Positions 42,163 through 50,278 of a stretch of 64,000 nucleotides of DNA are shown in pieces. The stretch's first letter is position 1. The number at the start of each line of letters is the position of its first letter. Position numbers and translations under genes: made by a program. This DNA comes from CAZNSX01 sp964575845 (GTDB lineage: Bacteria; UBA8248; CAZNSX01), in NCBI GenBank assembly GCA_964575845.1, contig CAZNSX010000005.1, positions 253,759 through 317,758 of the forward strand. Direction: 5' to 3'. The notes beneath the pieces were generated by a model, which ran no database searches, had not been told where the DNA came from, and saw nothing but the letters and a program-made list of their open reading frames with translations.

Positions 42163-44598
42163 ATGGAATTCGAGCGAGCTCTTGAACACTTGCTCGACGG
42201 TGACGCGATCCTCTTCATCGGCGCGGGGTTCAGCTCAGGAGCCAAGAACCTTCGCGGTGAAGAGATCAAAACTGGCCGGGAACTGGCCGTCCATTTCGCC
42301 CGGGCTACCGAATTGCCTGATTCCACACCCCTGGATGATGCATCCGAGGAGTTTCAACTGAAACATGGGGAGGATTCGCTTATTTCCGAGCTTCAGCAAG
42401 AGTTTACTGCCATGTCGATTGGTGAATACCATCGTGCTATTGCAAGCTTACCGTGGCGACGGGTTTACACGACCAATTACGACAATGTTCTAGAGACTGC
42501 CTACCGCGACAACTCGCGTCTCCTTACCCCAGTCACGCCTGGTGACCAAATCAAAAACATTCCCAAGGCGCATACGCTATGCGTTCATTTGAATGGATAC
42601 ATTGAGCGGCTCACTCGCGAGACCCTGGGGTCCGAGTTCAAACTAACCGACGTCAGCTATGTCTCAGGATCCCTCTTCGAGTCCCCGTGGGTGGTACTTC
42701 TGCGGCAGGACCTTCGTCTGGCAAGGACCGTTTTTTTCGTAGGATACTCCCTTGCTGACCTAGACATCAAGAGACTTCTCTTCCAGACTTCCAACCTGAC
42801 CGACAAGACGTTCTTTGCCCTGGGTGCCGAATCCGATCCCGTCATAGTTCGCCGAGCATCGCGCTTCGGAACCGTGCTGCCACTGGACACCGCTGGCTTT
42901 GCCAACGCTGCAGTCAGCAGGAAGGCCAGCTACTCTCCCCGTGAGCCCGTGGAGCGAATTGGCCTGTCCATCGAGAGGTTTCAGGCCCCCCGTGAGGTGC
43001 CTCCGTTTTCGGATCGCCTTATCTTCGACCTCCTTCTGCACGGCGATCTGAACTCCGCCTTTGTCTGGAGTGATCTACACGACGGTCACGCATACTTCGT
43101 CGAGCGGTCGGTTACAACTCAGGTTCTTAACCACCTCGACGGTTCCACCCCTGCAATCGTGGTTCACTCGGACCTCGGGAACGGTAAAACTGCTCTTCTT
43201 GAGGGCATCAAGTGTCGTGCAATCGAGCGCGGTTACCACGTCTACAGCGTTACGGCTCGAACAGATGACCTCTTCAACGAGGTTGCTGCGGTCCTGGCCC
43301 TGGACACGAAGATCCTGCTTGTGATAGATGACTATCCCACTTGGCTCGATGTCATCGAGTATGTTGGCACGAATGCCAAACCCGAAACCGCTCTCTTGTT
43401 CTCGGCGCGTTCTGCTATCCACGATCTAATGATTGACCGTGTGTGTGCACTCCTCGATAGACGCACGGTCGCTGAGATCTCGGTCGACCATCTTAGCGAA
43501 GATGACCTCGTCTGGCTTGCCGAATGCTTTGACGAATATGGGCTTTGGGGTGACAGAGCATCATGGTCTCTTGAGGGCAAGCTTCGCCACTTGAAACAGG
43601 CTTGTAAATCTGAGTTCCACGCAGTCCTCCTGTCTGTCCTTGAGTCACCGCAGATTCTGTCACGCTTTAGCAAAGTGATAGATGATATTAAGGCGGAACG
43701 CGGCCATTACCAAGTCCTCCTCACCATCCTGGTCTTGGCCGTGCTCCAATACCCGACTGCTGTCGACACCCTCTTGGACATCTGGGGCGAGACGGTGCTC
43801 GAGACGCAGTTTCGGCGGAACGCCGCAGTCGGGCAGCTCTTGGACATCCATCACGGGACCGTTCTCATGCGCTCGTCCGTTGCGGCGCAGTTCATCCTGC
43901 AACGTATCATCTCGGATGCCAGCCTGGTGACCGAGGTGTTGACCCAGATGGCAAGCGTGGCGGACCGCGCTGCGCGTACATCCGCCCTGTATTGGAACAT
44001 GCTGAGGGACCTAATGCGCTTTAGCAGCCTTCAGCTCGTCCTGCCAGAGCGGAACCGCCGCGTTTCGGTTATTCGCTACTACGAAAGCATTAAAAACCTA
44101 GCCGCGTGCAGACGTAATCCGCACTTCTGGCTCCAATACGGCATCGCATCCATCATTCTAGAAGATTTTGAACGTGTCGAACGGTATTTCCAGACTGCCT
44201 ACTCGCTTGCCGAAAGTAGGGACGACTATAATACCTACATGATAGACAATCACTTCGCGCGCTTTTTGCTGCTCCGCGCAATCCGCCAAGGAGATCCCGA
44301 CACTGCCATGAGCGCCTTTCGAAAGGCCCGTCAGATCATCAACCAGCAGATCAAGAGCGAGCGACTCCACTACCCGTATCGCGTCGCTGCATCATACGCC
44401 GAGTTCTTCGACACCTTCGAGGCACGCCTTACGCCGAACCAACGCGCGGAAATCGCCCAGGCAGGAAAGTATGTAGCGAACCAGATTGCCAAGCTGTCGG
44501 AACAACGTCGCCAACAAAAGTACGTGGCCGACTGCGCCAAGGCTATGCAGCGAGTAATGGCACGAGCTGGCCTCGCGTCAGACAGCTCAGCCAGCTAA
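42163..44598 (+). CDS. SIR2-domain NTPase with TPR-like C-terminus, probable anti-phage defence protein
   Basis: 811 residues from ATG 42163 (AGAGGGGG just upstream; ATG 42145 has no ribosome site). The N-terminal SIR2-type NAD-binding fold has LFIGAGFSSGA (about 18-28), VYTTNYDNVLETAY (N105) and CVHLNGYIERL, where the usual catalytic His-Gly is Asn-Gly (N144) with a His two residues before. A STAND-like P-loop region follows: HSDLGNGKTALLEG (K342) and Walker B ILLVIDDYPTW. The C-terminal 300 residues are helical with TPR-like pairs (FERVERYFQTAYSLAE). SIR2-STAND proteins deplete NAD on phage infection. The gene stands alone, is flanked by an inverted-repeat element and a terminator, and is unrelated to its metabolic neighbours, as expected of a cargo gene. 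Confidence 0.85.
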   Translation: MEFERALEHLLDGDAILFIGAGFSSGAKNLRGEEIKTGRELAVHFARATELPDSTPLDDASEEFQLKHGEDSLISELQQEFTAMSIGEYHRAIASLPWRRVYTTNYDNVLETAYRDNSRLLTPVTPGDQIKNIPKAHTLCVHLNGYIERLTRETLGSEFKLTDVSYVSGSLFESPWVVLLRQDLRLARTVFFVGYSLADLDIKRLLFQTSNLTDKTFFALGAESDPVIVRRASRFGTVLPLDTAGFANAAVSRKASYSPREPVERIGLSIERFQAPREVPPFSDRLIFDLLLHGDLNSAFVWSDLHDGHAYFVERSVTTQVLNHLDGSTPAIVVHSDLGNGKTALLEGIKCRAIERGYHVYSVTARTDDLFNEVAAVLALDTKILLVIDDYPTWLDVIEYVGTNAKPETALLFSARSAIHDLMIDRVCALLDRRTVAEISVDHLSEDDLVWLAECFDEYGLWGDRASWSLEGKLRHLKQACKSEFHAVLLSVLESPQILSRFSKVIDDIKAERGHYQVLLTILVLAVLQYPTAVDTLLDIWGETVLETQFRRNAAVGQLLDIHHGTVLMRSSVAAQFILQRIISDASLVTEVLTQMASVADRAARTSALYWNMLRDLMRFSSLQLVLPERNRRVSVIRYYESIKNLAACRRNPHFWLQYGIASIILEDFERVERYFQTAYSLAESRDDYNTYMIDNHFARFLLLRAIRQGDPDTAMSAFRKARQIINQQIKSERLHYPYRVAASYAEFFDTFEARLTPNQRAEIAQAGKYVANQIAKLSEQRRQQKYVADCAKAMQRVMARAGLASDSSAS

Positions 44599-44735
44599 CA
44601 CGCGCATGGATCTGTCGAGCGCGTACGTTCTTGAGGAAGACGTTGGGTGGTGCGCCTGGCATTGGTACGAGTACGGACCGTGACACGCGTGGCCGGCAGG
44701 CGAGTCGCTCGCAGGTCTTGCCCCATGGGGCAGCC

Positions 44736-44765
44736 GAAGCCCGTGCATTACGGGCTTCTTATTTG
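44736..44765 (+). terminator. Terminator downstream of the SIR2-NTPase gene
   Basis: GAAGCCCGT (44736-44744) pairs perfectly with ACGGGCTTC (44750-44758), followed by TTATTTG. A 12-bp palindrome GCCCCATGGGGC (44720-44731) lies just before it, and ACGCGC/GCGCGT form another small stem right after the stop. The rest of 44599-45012 holds no gene; it is AT-rich around 44780-44820. Confidence 0.75.
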
Positions 44766-45012
44766 CCTGGGAATTTTCAGAAGACTATTTTATACAATTT
44801 TTTAACATTAATCATCATGCGATGCGATTGAACGCCGGAGTGATTTTTGTGCCTTTCGATTAGGCCTCTCGCCGGAGGCTCTCTTGAGTATCTCAGTGCA
44901 TTAGGTCTGCAGGAAGAAAAGACACACGCGGAACGCAGTCAGACCTTCCCACCTTTTCCAAGGACAGGCTAAAGAGCTGACAATCCGGCTCTTCCCAGCG
45001 ATCTAAGCAGGC

Positions 45013-45663
45013 CTACTCGGGCACGAGCTGCTTCTGGGAGAGCTTATAGCCCTTCTTTTCCAGCTCATCCACGAGCCCCTGGGCCGAGCTTTCGGCGAGG
45101 CGGATGGCTATCAGGCGCTGGCCCGTGCGGGGCTGCTTGAGGGTTATGAGGGAAAGCAGCGTGAGCCCGTGACGCTTTATCGCATCGGTGACCTCGTAGG
45201 CAGCCGAGGGCTCTTTCTCCAGGTCCTCGATGGTAATCCTCAGCCCCGCCCCCTTGAAGCCCAGGAGCTGAACCCAGAGGCGGAATATATCCGTATCGCT
45301 GATGATCCCGACCAGTCTCTCCCCCTCCATGACGGGCAGGTGGTTCACCCTGTTCTCCACGGCGATGATGGTGGCATCTTCGAGGGTGGTGTCGGGGGTG
45401 ACGGTTATGACCTTCTTGTGCATGACCTTGCCGATCTTGAGCTTGGAAAGGAGATAGGGGAGCTCGTGCTTGGCGAGAGCCGTGGCATCGGAGGGGGAGG
45501 CGTCCCGCAGGCTATTCTTGGTGACTATTCCCACAAGCCTCTCCCCCTTGAGGACCGGCAAACACCGAATGCCTTGCTCGGCCATGGTGCGCTGGGCCTC
45601 GGTGACGAGCACATCTGGACTCACAGTCACGGGATTCTCCGTCATCCAGTATTTGACCAGCAT
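45013..45663 (-). CDS. CBS-pair protein with ACT-like C-terminal domain (AcuB-like)
   Basis: 216 residues from ATG 45663 (GGGAGGT upstream). Two CBS motifs: MLVKYWMTENPVTVSPDVLV to LVGIVTKNSLRDA, and IGKVMHKKVITVTPDTTLED to LVGIISDTDIFRLW. The last 75 residues (GLRITIEDLEKEPSAAYEVT, DAIKRHGLTLLSLITLKQP) look like an ACT fold. The order CBS-CBS-ACT is that of AcuB-type proteins, which sense adenine nucleotides and regulate metabolic enzymes. No acetoin genes are adjacent, so its target is unknown. It is a single gene downstream of the ABC importer. Confidence 0.85.
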   Translation of the reverse strand: MLVKYWMTENPVTVSPDVLVTEAQRTMAEQGIRCLPVLKGERLVGIVTKNSLRDASPSDATALAKHELPYLLSKLKIGKVMHKKVITVTPDTTLEDATIIAVENRVNHLPVMEGERLVGIISDTDIFRLWVQLLGFKGAGLRITIEDLEKEPSAAYEVTDAIKRHGLTLLSLITLKQPRTGQRLIAIRLAESSAQGLVDELEKKGYKLSQKQLVPE

Positions 45664-45743
45664 GGGGACCTCCCTCCCCCTTTGGAAGAGCATTTTCTTC
45701 CCTTGAGAATATCCCTCACACCTTCCGCAATAGCAAAGGTTTT

Positions 45744-46937
45744 CTAGCGCCTCGCATCCTCGAGCATCTCTCCGTACCGTTCCAGGACCGGGCCGGGAGC
45801 TTTTCCCTCGAGGACGACCTCCCTGAAGGCCTCAGAAAGAGTTCTGTTAACGGTAGCCCAGTAGAGAACGTTCGGCCTCGGCTCCGCGTGCTCCAGAGCG
45901 CGGAGCACCGCCTTAAAATAGGGAGCCTGCCAGGCCTTGACCCGGCCATAGGCATCCCTTCTTGCAGAGGGCCAGCCCATCTCGGCCACAAGTAGCTCCT
46001 GCACGCGCTTGGAGAGAAGATATCTCACAAAAGCGAGGGCCAGAGCCTTATGGCGGGCCCCACGCGGGATGCCCAGCACCTCTCCCCCCAGCACGTGGGA
46101 TTCCCTCACTGGCCCCCGCCAGCCGTGATAGGCCTTTATTTCCCTTTTCCCAGCGTCCCTCACTATGACGTTAACTCCGAAGGGCCAGTTGCGGGCCAGA
46201 TAAACGCTCTCATTGGCCAGATATTTATTGGTCGTATTCCAGTTGGCCTTCCTGGTCTCAGGCGACAGGTAGGGCGCGAGGCGCCCCAGAAAGCGGAAGG
46301 CCCGTCTGGAACCCTCGTCGCTGAGCACCAATGGGTCTCCACCGGCGGAGCGGATAAACTCAAAGACATGAGTCGTGGTATTAAGGTCCAGAGTTCCGTG
46401 CAGGAGCACGCGTCCCACCCCCTCCGCCTCTTTAAGGCGCCGGGCAACCCCCAGGAGCCCCTCCCAGCTCTCGGGGGGTTTTAGACCGTAGCTCCGGAAT
46501 TTGGGCTCGTTGTAGTAGGCGATCTGTACATTGGGCCTGTAGGGGAAGAAATAGAGTCTTCCCTGAAACTCCCCCACACGGATGAGCCCTGGGAGAATCT
46601 CCTTGGGAATGAGGTGCCGGTAGGAGGAGAGGTCTTCCATGAGCCCTTTCGAGACCAGGGGGGCAAGCTGCATGTTATCCTGGGCGATGAGGTCAACCCT
46701 CATCCTGCCCCCCCGGGCCATGGCCTCCAGCTTGTAGATGGCATCCCGCGCTTCCGCCTGGAGGCCCCTCACCTTCACACCCTCACGCCTCTCAAAGGGG
46801 GGGAAGACCTTGCCCCGCATGACCCTCCATTCCACCTCCCCAAGCCCCATCATGATGGTGAGAGTCTTGGTAGCCGCTGCGGAGGAGGGGGTCGGAAGGA
46901 GGCATAAGGCCAGCACTAAGGTAAGAAGTAGCCTCAT
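45744..46937 (-). CDS. ABC transporter extracellular solute-binding protein, family 1 (sugar type)
   Basis: 397 residues with signal peptide MRLLLTLVLALCLLPTPSSA. The mature protein is a SBP_bac_1-type receptor: LTIMMGLGEVEWRVMRGKVF, FERREGVKVRGLQAEA, RMRVDLIAQDNMQLAPLVSKG, FFPYRPNVQIAYYNEPKF, and the C-terminal KRVQELLVAEMGWPSARRDA. These are the features of maltose/glycerol-phosphate-type binding proteins, though the substrate may be an oligosaccharide or polyol. It is the last gene of a three-gene operon with the two permeases and ends 50 bases before the CBS gene start region. Confidence 0.88.
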   Translation of the reverse strand: MRLLLTLVLALCLLPTPSSAAATKTLTIMMGLGEVEWRVMRGKVFPPFERREGVKVRGLQAEARDAIYKLEAMARGGRMRVDLIAQDNMQLAPLVSKGLMEDLSSYRHLIPKEILPGLIRVGEFQGRLYFFPYRPNVQIAYYNEPKFRSYGLKPPESWEGLLGVARRLKEAEGVGRVLLHGTLDLNTTTHVFEFIRSAGGDPLVLSDEGSRRAFRFLGRLAPYLSPETRKANWNTTNKYLANESVYLARNWPFGVNVIVRDAGKREIKAYHGWRGPVRESHVLGGEVLGIPRGARHKALALAFVRYLLSKRVQELLVAEMGWPSARRDAYGRVKAWQAPYFKAVLRALEHAEPRPNVLYWATVNRTLSEAFREVVLEGKAPGPVLERYGEMLEDARR

Positions 46938-46950
46938 CTTGAGCCCTTCC

Positions 46951-47796
46951 TCAGCCCTTCACCGCCCCGGCCATGTAGCCCGCCCTCAGGTAGCGCTGAA
47001 GAGAGAAAGTGACAGCCATTACGGGCAGCGTGAGGACCGTGGCATAGGCTGCCGAGTGAAACCAGCTCCCGCGTATCACGTAATAGTAAGTCTGAAGGGG
47101 AAGAGTGTTCTCCACTAACGTCAAGTATAAGGCATAGGTGAACTCATTCCAAGACTCAAGCCACCCGAAGATGGCCGCAACGGCTATCCCCGGCGCCGCA
47201 AGGGGAAACACCACCCGGAGGAGGGTCCCGAGCCTGCTGCACCCGTCCATCTGGGCCGCCTGCTCGAGACTTCTGGGTATGGTCTCGAAGGTGCCCACGA
47301 GGATCCAGGAGATGAAGGGGAGCGTCCTTATGAGGTGGGCCATGATGAGCCCCACGTGGGTATCCAGAAGGTTCCACCGGATGAAGGTTATGGCTATGGG
47401 AAGGGCGATGCCCACCTCGGGGAACATGCGCGCGGCAAAGAGCGAAAGGATGAAGGCGTAGCGATAGCGGGGCCTCATGCGGGAGATCACATAGGCGGCC
47501 GGGGCGGAGAGCAGGATGCCGAGCGCCATGGTGGCCGTTGCCACGACTATGCTCTTAATCAGGGGGCGCCAGAGCTCCGGCGATGGGAGCACGGCCTTCC
47601 AGTGCTCAAGCGTGACCTCCTTCAAGAGCCAGGAGGGATGAGGGGTGAGGACCTCCCGCGGCGGGCTAAGGGAGATCTTGAACATGATATAGATGGGACT
47701 CAGGGCCAGGGCCGCGAAAACAAGGAGCAGTACCAGAGCGCAGAGCCTACTCAAGGCTCGCCTCCTTGCCCGCAAGGGCCAGGTAGCCCGAGACAA
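46951..47796 (-). CDS. Sugar-type ABC transporter permease (MalG-like)
   Basis: 281 residues, six membrane helices. The coupling EAA loop is SLEQAAQMDGCSRLGTLLRV followed by VFPLAAPGIA. LSPIYIMFKISLSPPREVLT is the usual N-terminal helix and periplasmic segment of MalG-type permeases. The 5' end overlaps the upstream permease gene by 50 bases, so a later start is possible, but translation is surely coupled. It precedes the binding-protein gene by 13 bases. Confidence 0.9.
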   Translation of the reverse strand: MSRATWPLRARRRALSRLCALVLLLVFAALALSPIYIMFKISLSPPREVLTPHPSWLLKEVTLEHWKAVLPSPELWRPLIKSIVVATATMALGILLSAPAAYVISRMRPRYRYAFILSLFAARMFPEVGIALPIAITFIRWNLLDTHVGLIMAHLIRTLPFISWILVGTFETIPRSLEQAAQMDGCSRLGTLLRVVFPLAAPGIAVAAIFGWLESWNEFTYALYLTLVENTLPLQTYYYVIRGSWFHSAAYATVLTLPVMAVTFSLQRYLRAGYMAGAVKG

Positions 47797-48604
47797 AGAG
47801 GGCTATTATGCCCGTGAGGATGGTTGCGGCGGCAGCCGAGGAGTAGGGGTTATTGTAGTCGTGGAACTCATAATAAGAGTAGGTTGCAAGAACGGGTGTC
47901 GCCTTTCCCGCCAGGATAAGGGGCACCTCGAAAATCCGGAAAGTATCTATGGCCCTGAGGATAACGGCCATTGTGATGAAGGGCTTGAGCAGAGGCAGAG
48001 TGATATGCCAGAAGCGCCTCAAGGGGCCCGCCCCATCGGCCGATGCCGCCTCGTAGAGGGTCCGCGGGATGCTCTCCAGTCCCGCCAGGAGGATGAGGAC
48101 CACCACGGGCGTTACCTTCCACATGTCAGCGACCACCACCATGAGGATGGTCCTCGGCCCGCCACCGGCCCAATCGATGGGATGGGCGATAAGCCCCAGC
48201 CGGCCTAACGCCTCATTCAGATAGCCCGAGGTGTCGAAAAAATAGGTGAATATCACGCCCGAGACGATAGTGGGTATCCCCAGCGGCGTGAGGATCAGGC
48301 TCCTGAAAACGGCCCTCCCCTTGAGTGCCTGGCTGAGTGACAGGGCGAGGGTGAGGCCAAGGGAGAGCTCCAGAGCGACTCCAAGCCCCACTATAGCGAG
48401 AGAGTTGAGAAGGGCCCGCACGAACTGGGAGTGAGAGGCTATGAAAAGGTAGTTGTCAAGGGTGGGAAAGGCCCCGGTGTTCGGGTCTCTCAGGCTCAGG
48501 CCCAGGGCTTGAAGAAGGGGGACGGCCGTGAGCCCCAGGAGATAAACGAAGAGCGGCGCGGTAAGGGCTATCTCCAGCTTCTTGCGGCCGAGAGCCCTTA
48601 TCAT
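47747..48604 (-). CDS. Sugar-type ABC transporter permease (MalF/UgpA-like)
   Basis: 285 residues, six membrane helices. The EAA coupling loop is TLYEAASADGAGPLRRFWHI then TLPLLKPF. FVYLLGLTAVPLLQALGLSL at the N-terminus and LILTPLGIPTIVSGVIFTYF in the middle fit MalF/UgpA-type permeases. It leads the operon. No ATP-binding gene accompanies the three proteins, so they must share an ATPase encoded elsewhere. Confidence 0.9.
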   Translation of the reverse strand: MIRALGRKKLEIALTAPLFVYLLGLTAVPLLQALGLSLRDPNTGAFPTLDNYLFIASHSQFVRALLNSLAIVGLGVALELSLGLTLALSLSQALKGRAVFRSLILTPLGIPTIVSGVIFTYFFDTSGYLNEALGRLGLIAHPIDWAGGGPRTILMVVVADMWKVTPVVVLILLAGLESIPRTLYEAASADGAGPLRRFWHITLPLLKPFITMAVILRAIDTFRIFEVPLILAGKATPVLATYSYYEFHDYNNPYSSAAAATILTGIIALFVSGYLALAGKEASLE

Positions 48605-48703
48605 GGGAGGCGGTCTTGGGAAGAGTAGAGCCCGCCCCCTGCGGCCTCCGATGCCGGAGCCCCGGCGCAGTCCCGAAAGCGCCTTCCTCGATGGGGCAAG
48701 AAC

Positions 48704-48889
48704 TTAGTGGTCGCTGTGAAGAACTCCCGCCCTGGCGAAATGCTCAGCCGAGGGTATGTCATTATAAATGATGAGCACCGCTTCCGGCTGCACCTTTGCG
48801 ACCCGGACGATCGTGTCCGTTATCTCCTTTGAGATCTCGGCCTTCTGCTCCTTGGTGCGGGGAAGCATCTGGATAGTTACGAAAGGCAT
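48704..48889 (-). CDS. 4-oxalocrotonate tautomerase family protein
   Basis: 61 residues from ATG 48889, so that the mature protein starts with the catalytic Pro (MPFVTIQMLPRTKEQKAE). GGGAGGAAAAGCC precedes it; an upstream in-frame ATG would hide the Pro. KEITDTIVRVAKVQPEAVLI and the length match 4-OT enzymes, which tautomerise 2-hydroxydienoates. The usual second catalytic Arg (near position 11) may be Arg 11 here (LPRT). It stands alone between the ABC operon and a small membrane protein. Confidence 0.85.
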   Translation of the reverse strand: MPFVTIQMLPRTKEQKAEISKEITDTIVRVAKVQPEAVLIIYNDIPSAEHFARAGVLHSDH

Positions 48890-49013
48890 GGCTTTTCCTC
48901 CCTTTGACATTTGGTGAGTTTAAGACCCAAGCTACACTAAATTCTCACTCGGCTCAAGACCCACCACATCAGAGTTGCTCATCTCCCTCGTCCTCCCCGG
49001 CGGCTGGGCTCTT

Positions 49014-49298
49014 CTACTCTTGAAGAAAACCCATACTCCCCAGGGCCAGGAAAAAGGCTATGCCGAAAAGACCCAGACCCAACCCCCTCAGAGCGAACCC
49101 TCTTATGCGGGGGTCATCGTGCACGTAGCCGAAGTAGTAACTCGTGGCTCCCGACAGGATTCCCAGAAGGGAGAAAAGGGGGCCGAAGCTTCCCACATCG
49201 GGCGAGAAGAGGAGGTTCGTTAGCGCCACCAGGGCAAGCCCAGCAAGGCTCAGCCCCAAGCTCAGAAATGCCAGGGCCATGGCGGAGGGACGGGGCAA
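49014..49298 (-). CDS. Small membrane protein of unknown function
   Basis: 94 residues with three hydrophobic helices (about 8-30, 38-58 and 70-90) and few charged residues. Gly/Leu-rich segments LGLSLAGLALVALTN and FSLLGILSGATSYYFGYV look like a DUF4190-type small membrane protein, but I cannot assign a family. No clear operon partner. Confidence 0.55.
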   Translation of the reverse strand: MPRPSAMALAFLSLGLSLAGLALVALTNLLFSPDVGSFGPLFSLLGILSGATSYYFGYVHDDPRIRGFALRGLGLGLFGIAFFLALGSMGFLQE

Positions 49299-49466
49299 GC
49301 TATCTCTCCACAGGGGCCATGAGCCTCAAATTGGTTCCCTCTCCTGCATCAGCCTCCACCCCCACGCTCTCGACATCGCGGCCAAATGCGCTCCAGGCCG
49401 GAACTCCCGTCTTCAGGATAAACACGCGAGAGCTTTCAGAAAACCCTGCTTCCGGGCTCAACCTCC

Positions 49467-49958
49467 CTATGCTTTCTTCTCTCGGCTATCGGGCACAGTT
49501 CTGGCGGGAGGGGCCTTCCCTTCCAGCGCTTCAAGCATGCGCTCCCTGTGGCTCCGCTCTCGCTTTGCCAGGAAGGCGAAAACCCTCTTGGCAAGGGGGA
49601 GGGCGGCCTTCTGGAAAAGGGCCAGGTAGAAGTGATACTGTGCCTCCTCACGGGCCAGGGCTTCTTCAAGAATCTTTCGGTCTTCGGATGAAAGCTCTCC
49701 GCGGCTGGGACCAAACTTTTCCTCTACCGCCCCCTTGAGCTCCTCCTCGCCCTCGCTGATTACCTCATCTACCCCTCCTTGAAGCAAGGCTTCAAGGCTC
49801 TCCTTGTGGGAGAGCTCTTCCCGGGCAAGGCCTTCCATGAGACCCGCACCCTCGGGGGAGCCCATCCGCGAGGTGGCCCTCCTGTAGAAACCGAGAGCCT
49901 CTTCCTCGTGGGCAATGGCCTGGCGTATGAGAAGCCTTACGAGAAAATCCTTGAGCAT
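49467..49958 (-). CDS. Ferritin-like/rubrerythrin-type di-iron protein
   Basis: 163 residues. Two repeats of the four-helix-bundle metal pattern are visible: AIAHEEEALGFYRRA with AREELSHKESLEALL (E-x-x-H), then ALAREEAQYHFYLALF with LAKRERSHRERMLEAL (E-x-x-H). Such proteins reduce peroxide or store iron. There is no rubredoxin domain. It lies 23 bases downstream of nothing on its own strand; the GDT1-family gene upstream ends elsewhere, so it is probably a single gene. Confidence 0.8.
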   Translation of the reverse strand: MLKDFLVRLLIRQAIAHEEEALGFYRRATSRMGSPEGAGLMEGLAREELSHKESLEALLQGGVDEVISEGEEELKGAVEEKFGPSRGELSSEDRKILEEALAREEAQYHFYLALFQKAALPLAKRVFAFLAKRERSHRERMLEALEGKAPPARTVPDSREKKA

Positions 49959-49981
49959 TTGGGATTACCCCGCCTTTTCCT

Positions 49982-50251
49982 TTATGAGCCCTTCAGAACA
50001 AGAACCCCGAAGGCGATGAAGATAATCCCCGATATGTATTTGATGTAGCGGGTGGGAAGCACAGCCGTGATGGCCCCCCCGAAGACCACGGCTATGAGGG
50101 TGGTAACCAGGAGGGCGCCCCCAGCCCCGATAAATACGGCCAGGGGTGATCCTGTCTTGGCCGCAAAGGAGAGAGTGGCGAGCTGGGTCTTATCGCCGAG
50201 CTCGGCCAGGAAAATAAGAATGAAGGTGCTGGAGATAATCTTCCAGTCCAT
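49982..50251 (-). CDS. GDT1/TMEM165 (UPF0016) family cation transporter, half-size
   Basis: 89 residues with three helices and one copy of the family motif FLAELGDKTQLATL. Full-length GDT1 proteins have two such motifs; half-size bacterial members assemble as dimers of paralogues, but no second copy is adjacent. The eukaryotic and bacterial relatives export or exchange Mn2+ and Ca2+. It lies 27 bases downstream of the V/A-type ATPase B gene on the same strand. Confidence 0.85.
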   Translation of the reverse strand: MDWKIISSTFILIFLAELGDKTQLATLSFAAKTGSPLAVFIGAGGALLVTTLIAVVFGGAITAVLPTRYIKYISGIIFIAFGVLVLKGS

Positions 50252-50278
50252 AGGGCCCTCCCCCCAGAGGCTCAGGCT

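Noticed and set aside
44599..44650. Possible integron attC-like site after the SIR2 gene (GCTAAC ... GTTGGGT)
   Set aside because: The core boxes do not match the RYYYAAC/GTTRRRY pair on both sides and the inner pairing is weak. It may only be a short hairpin.
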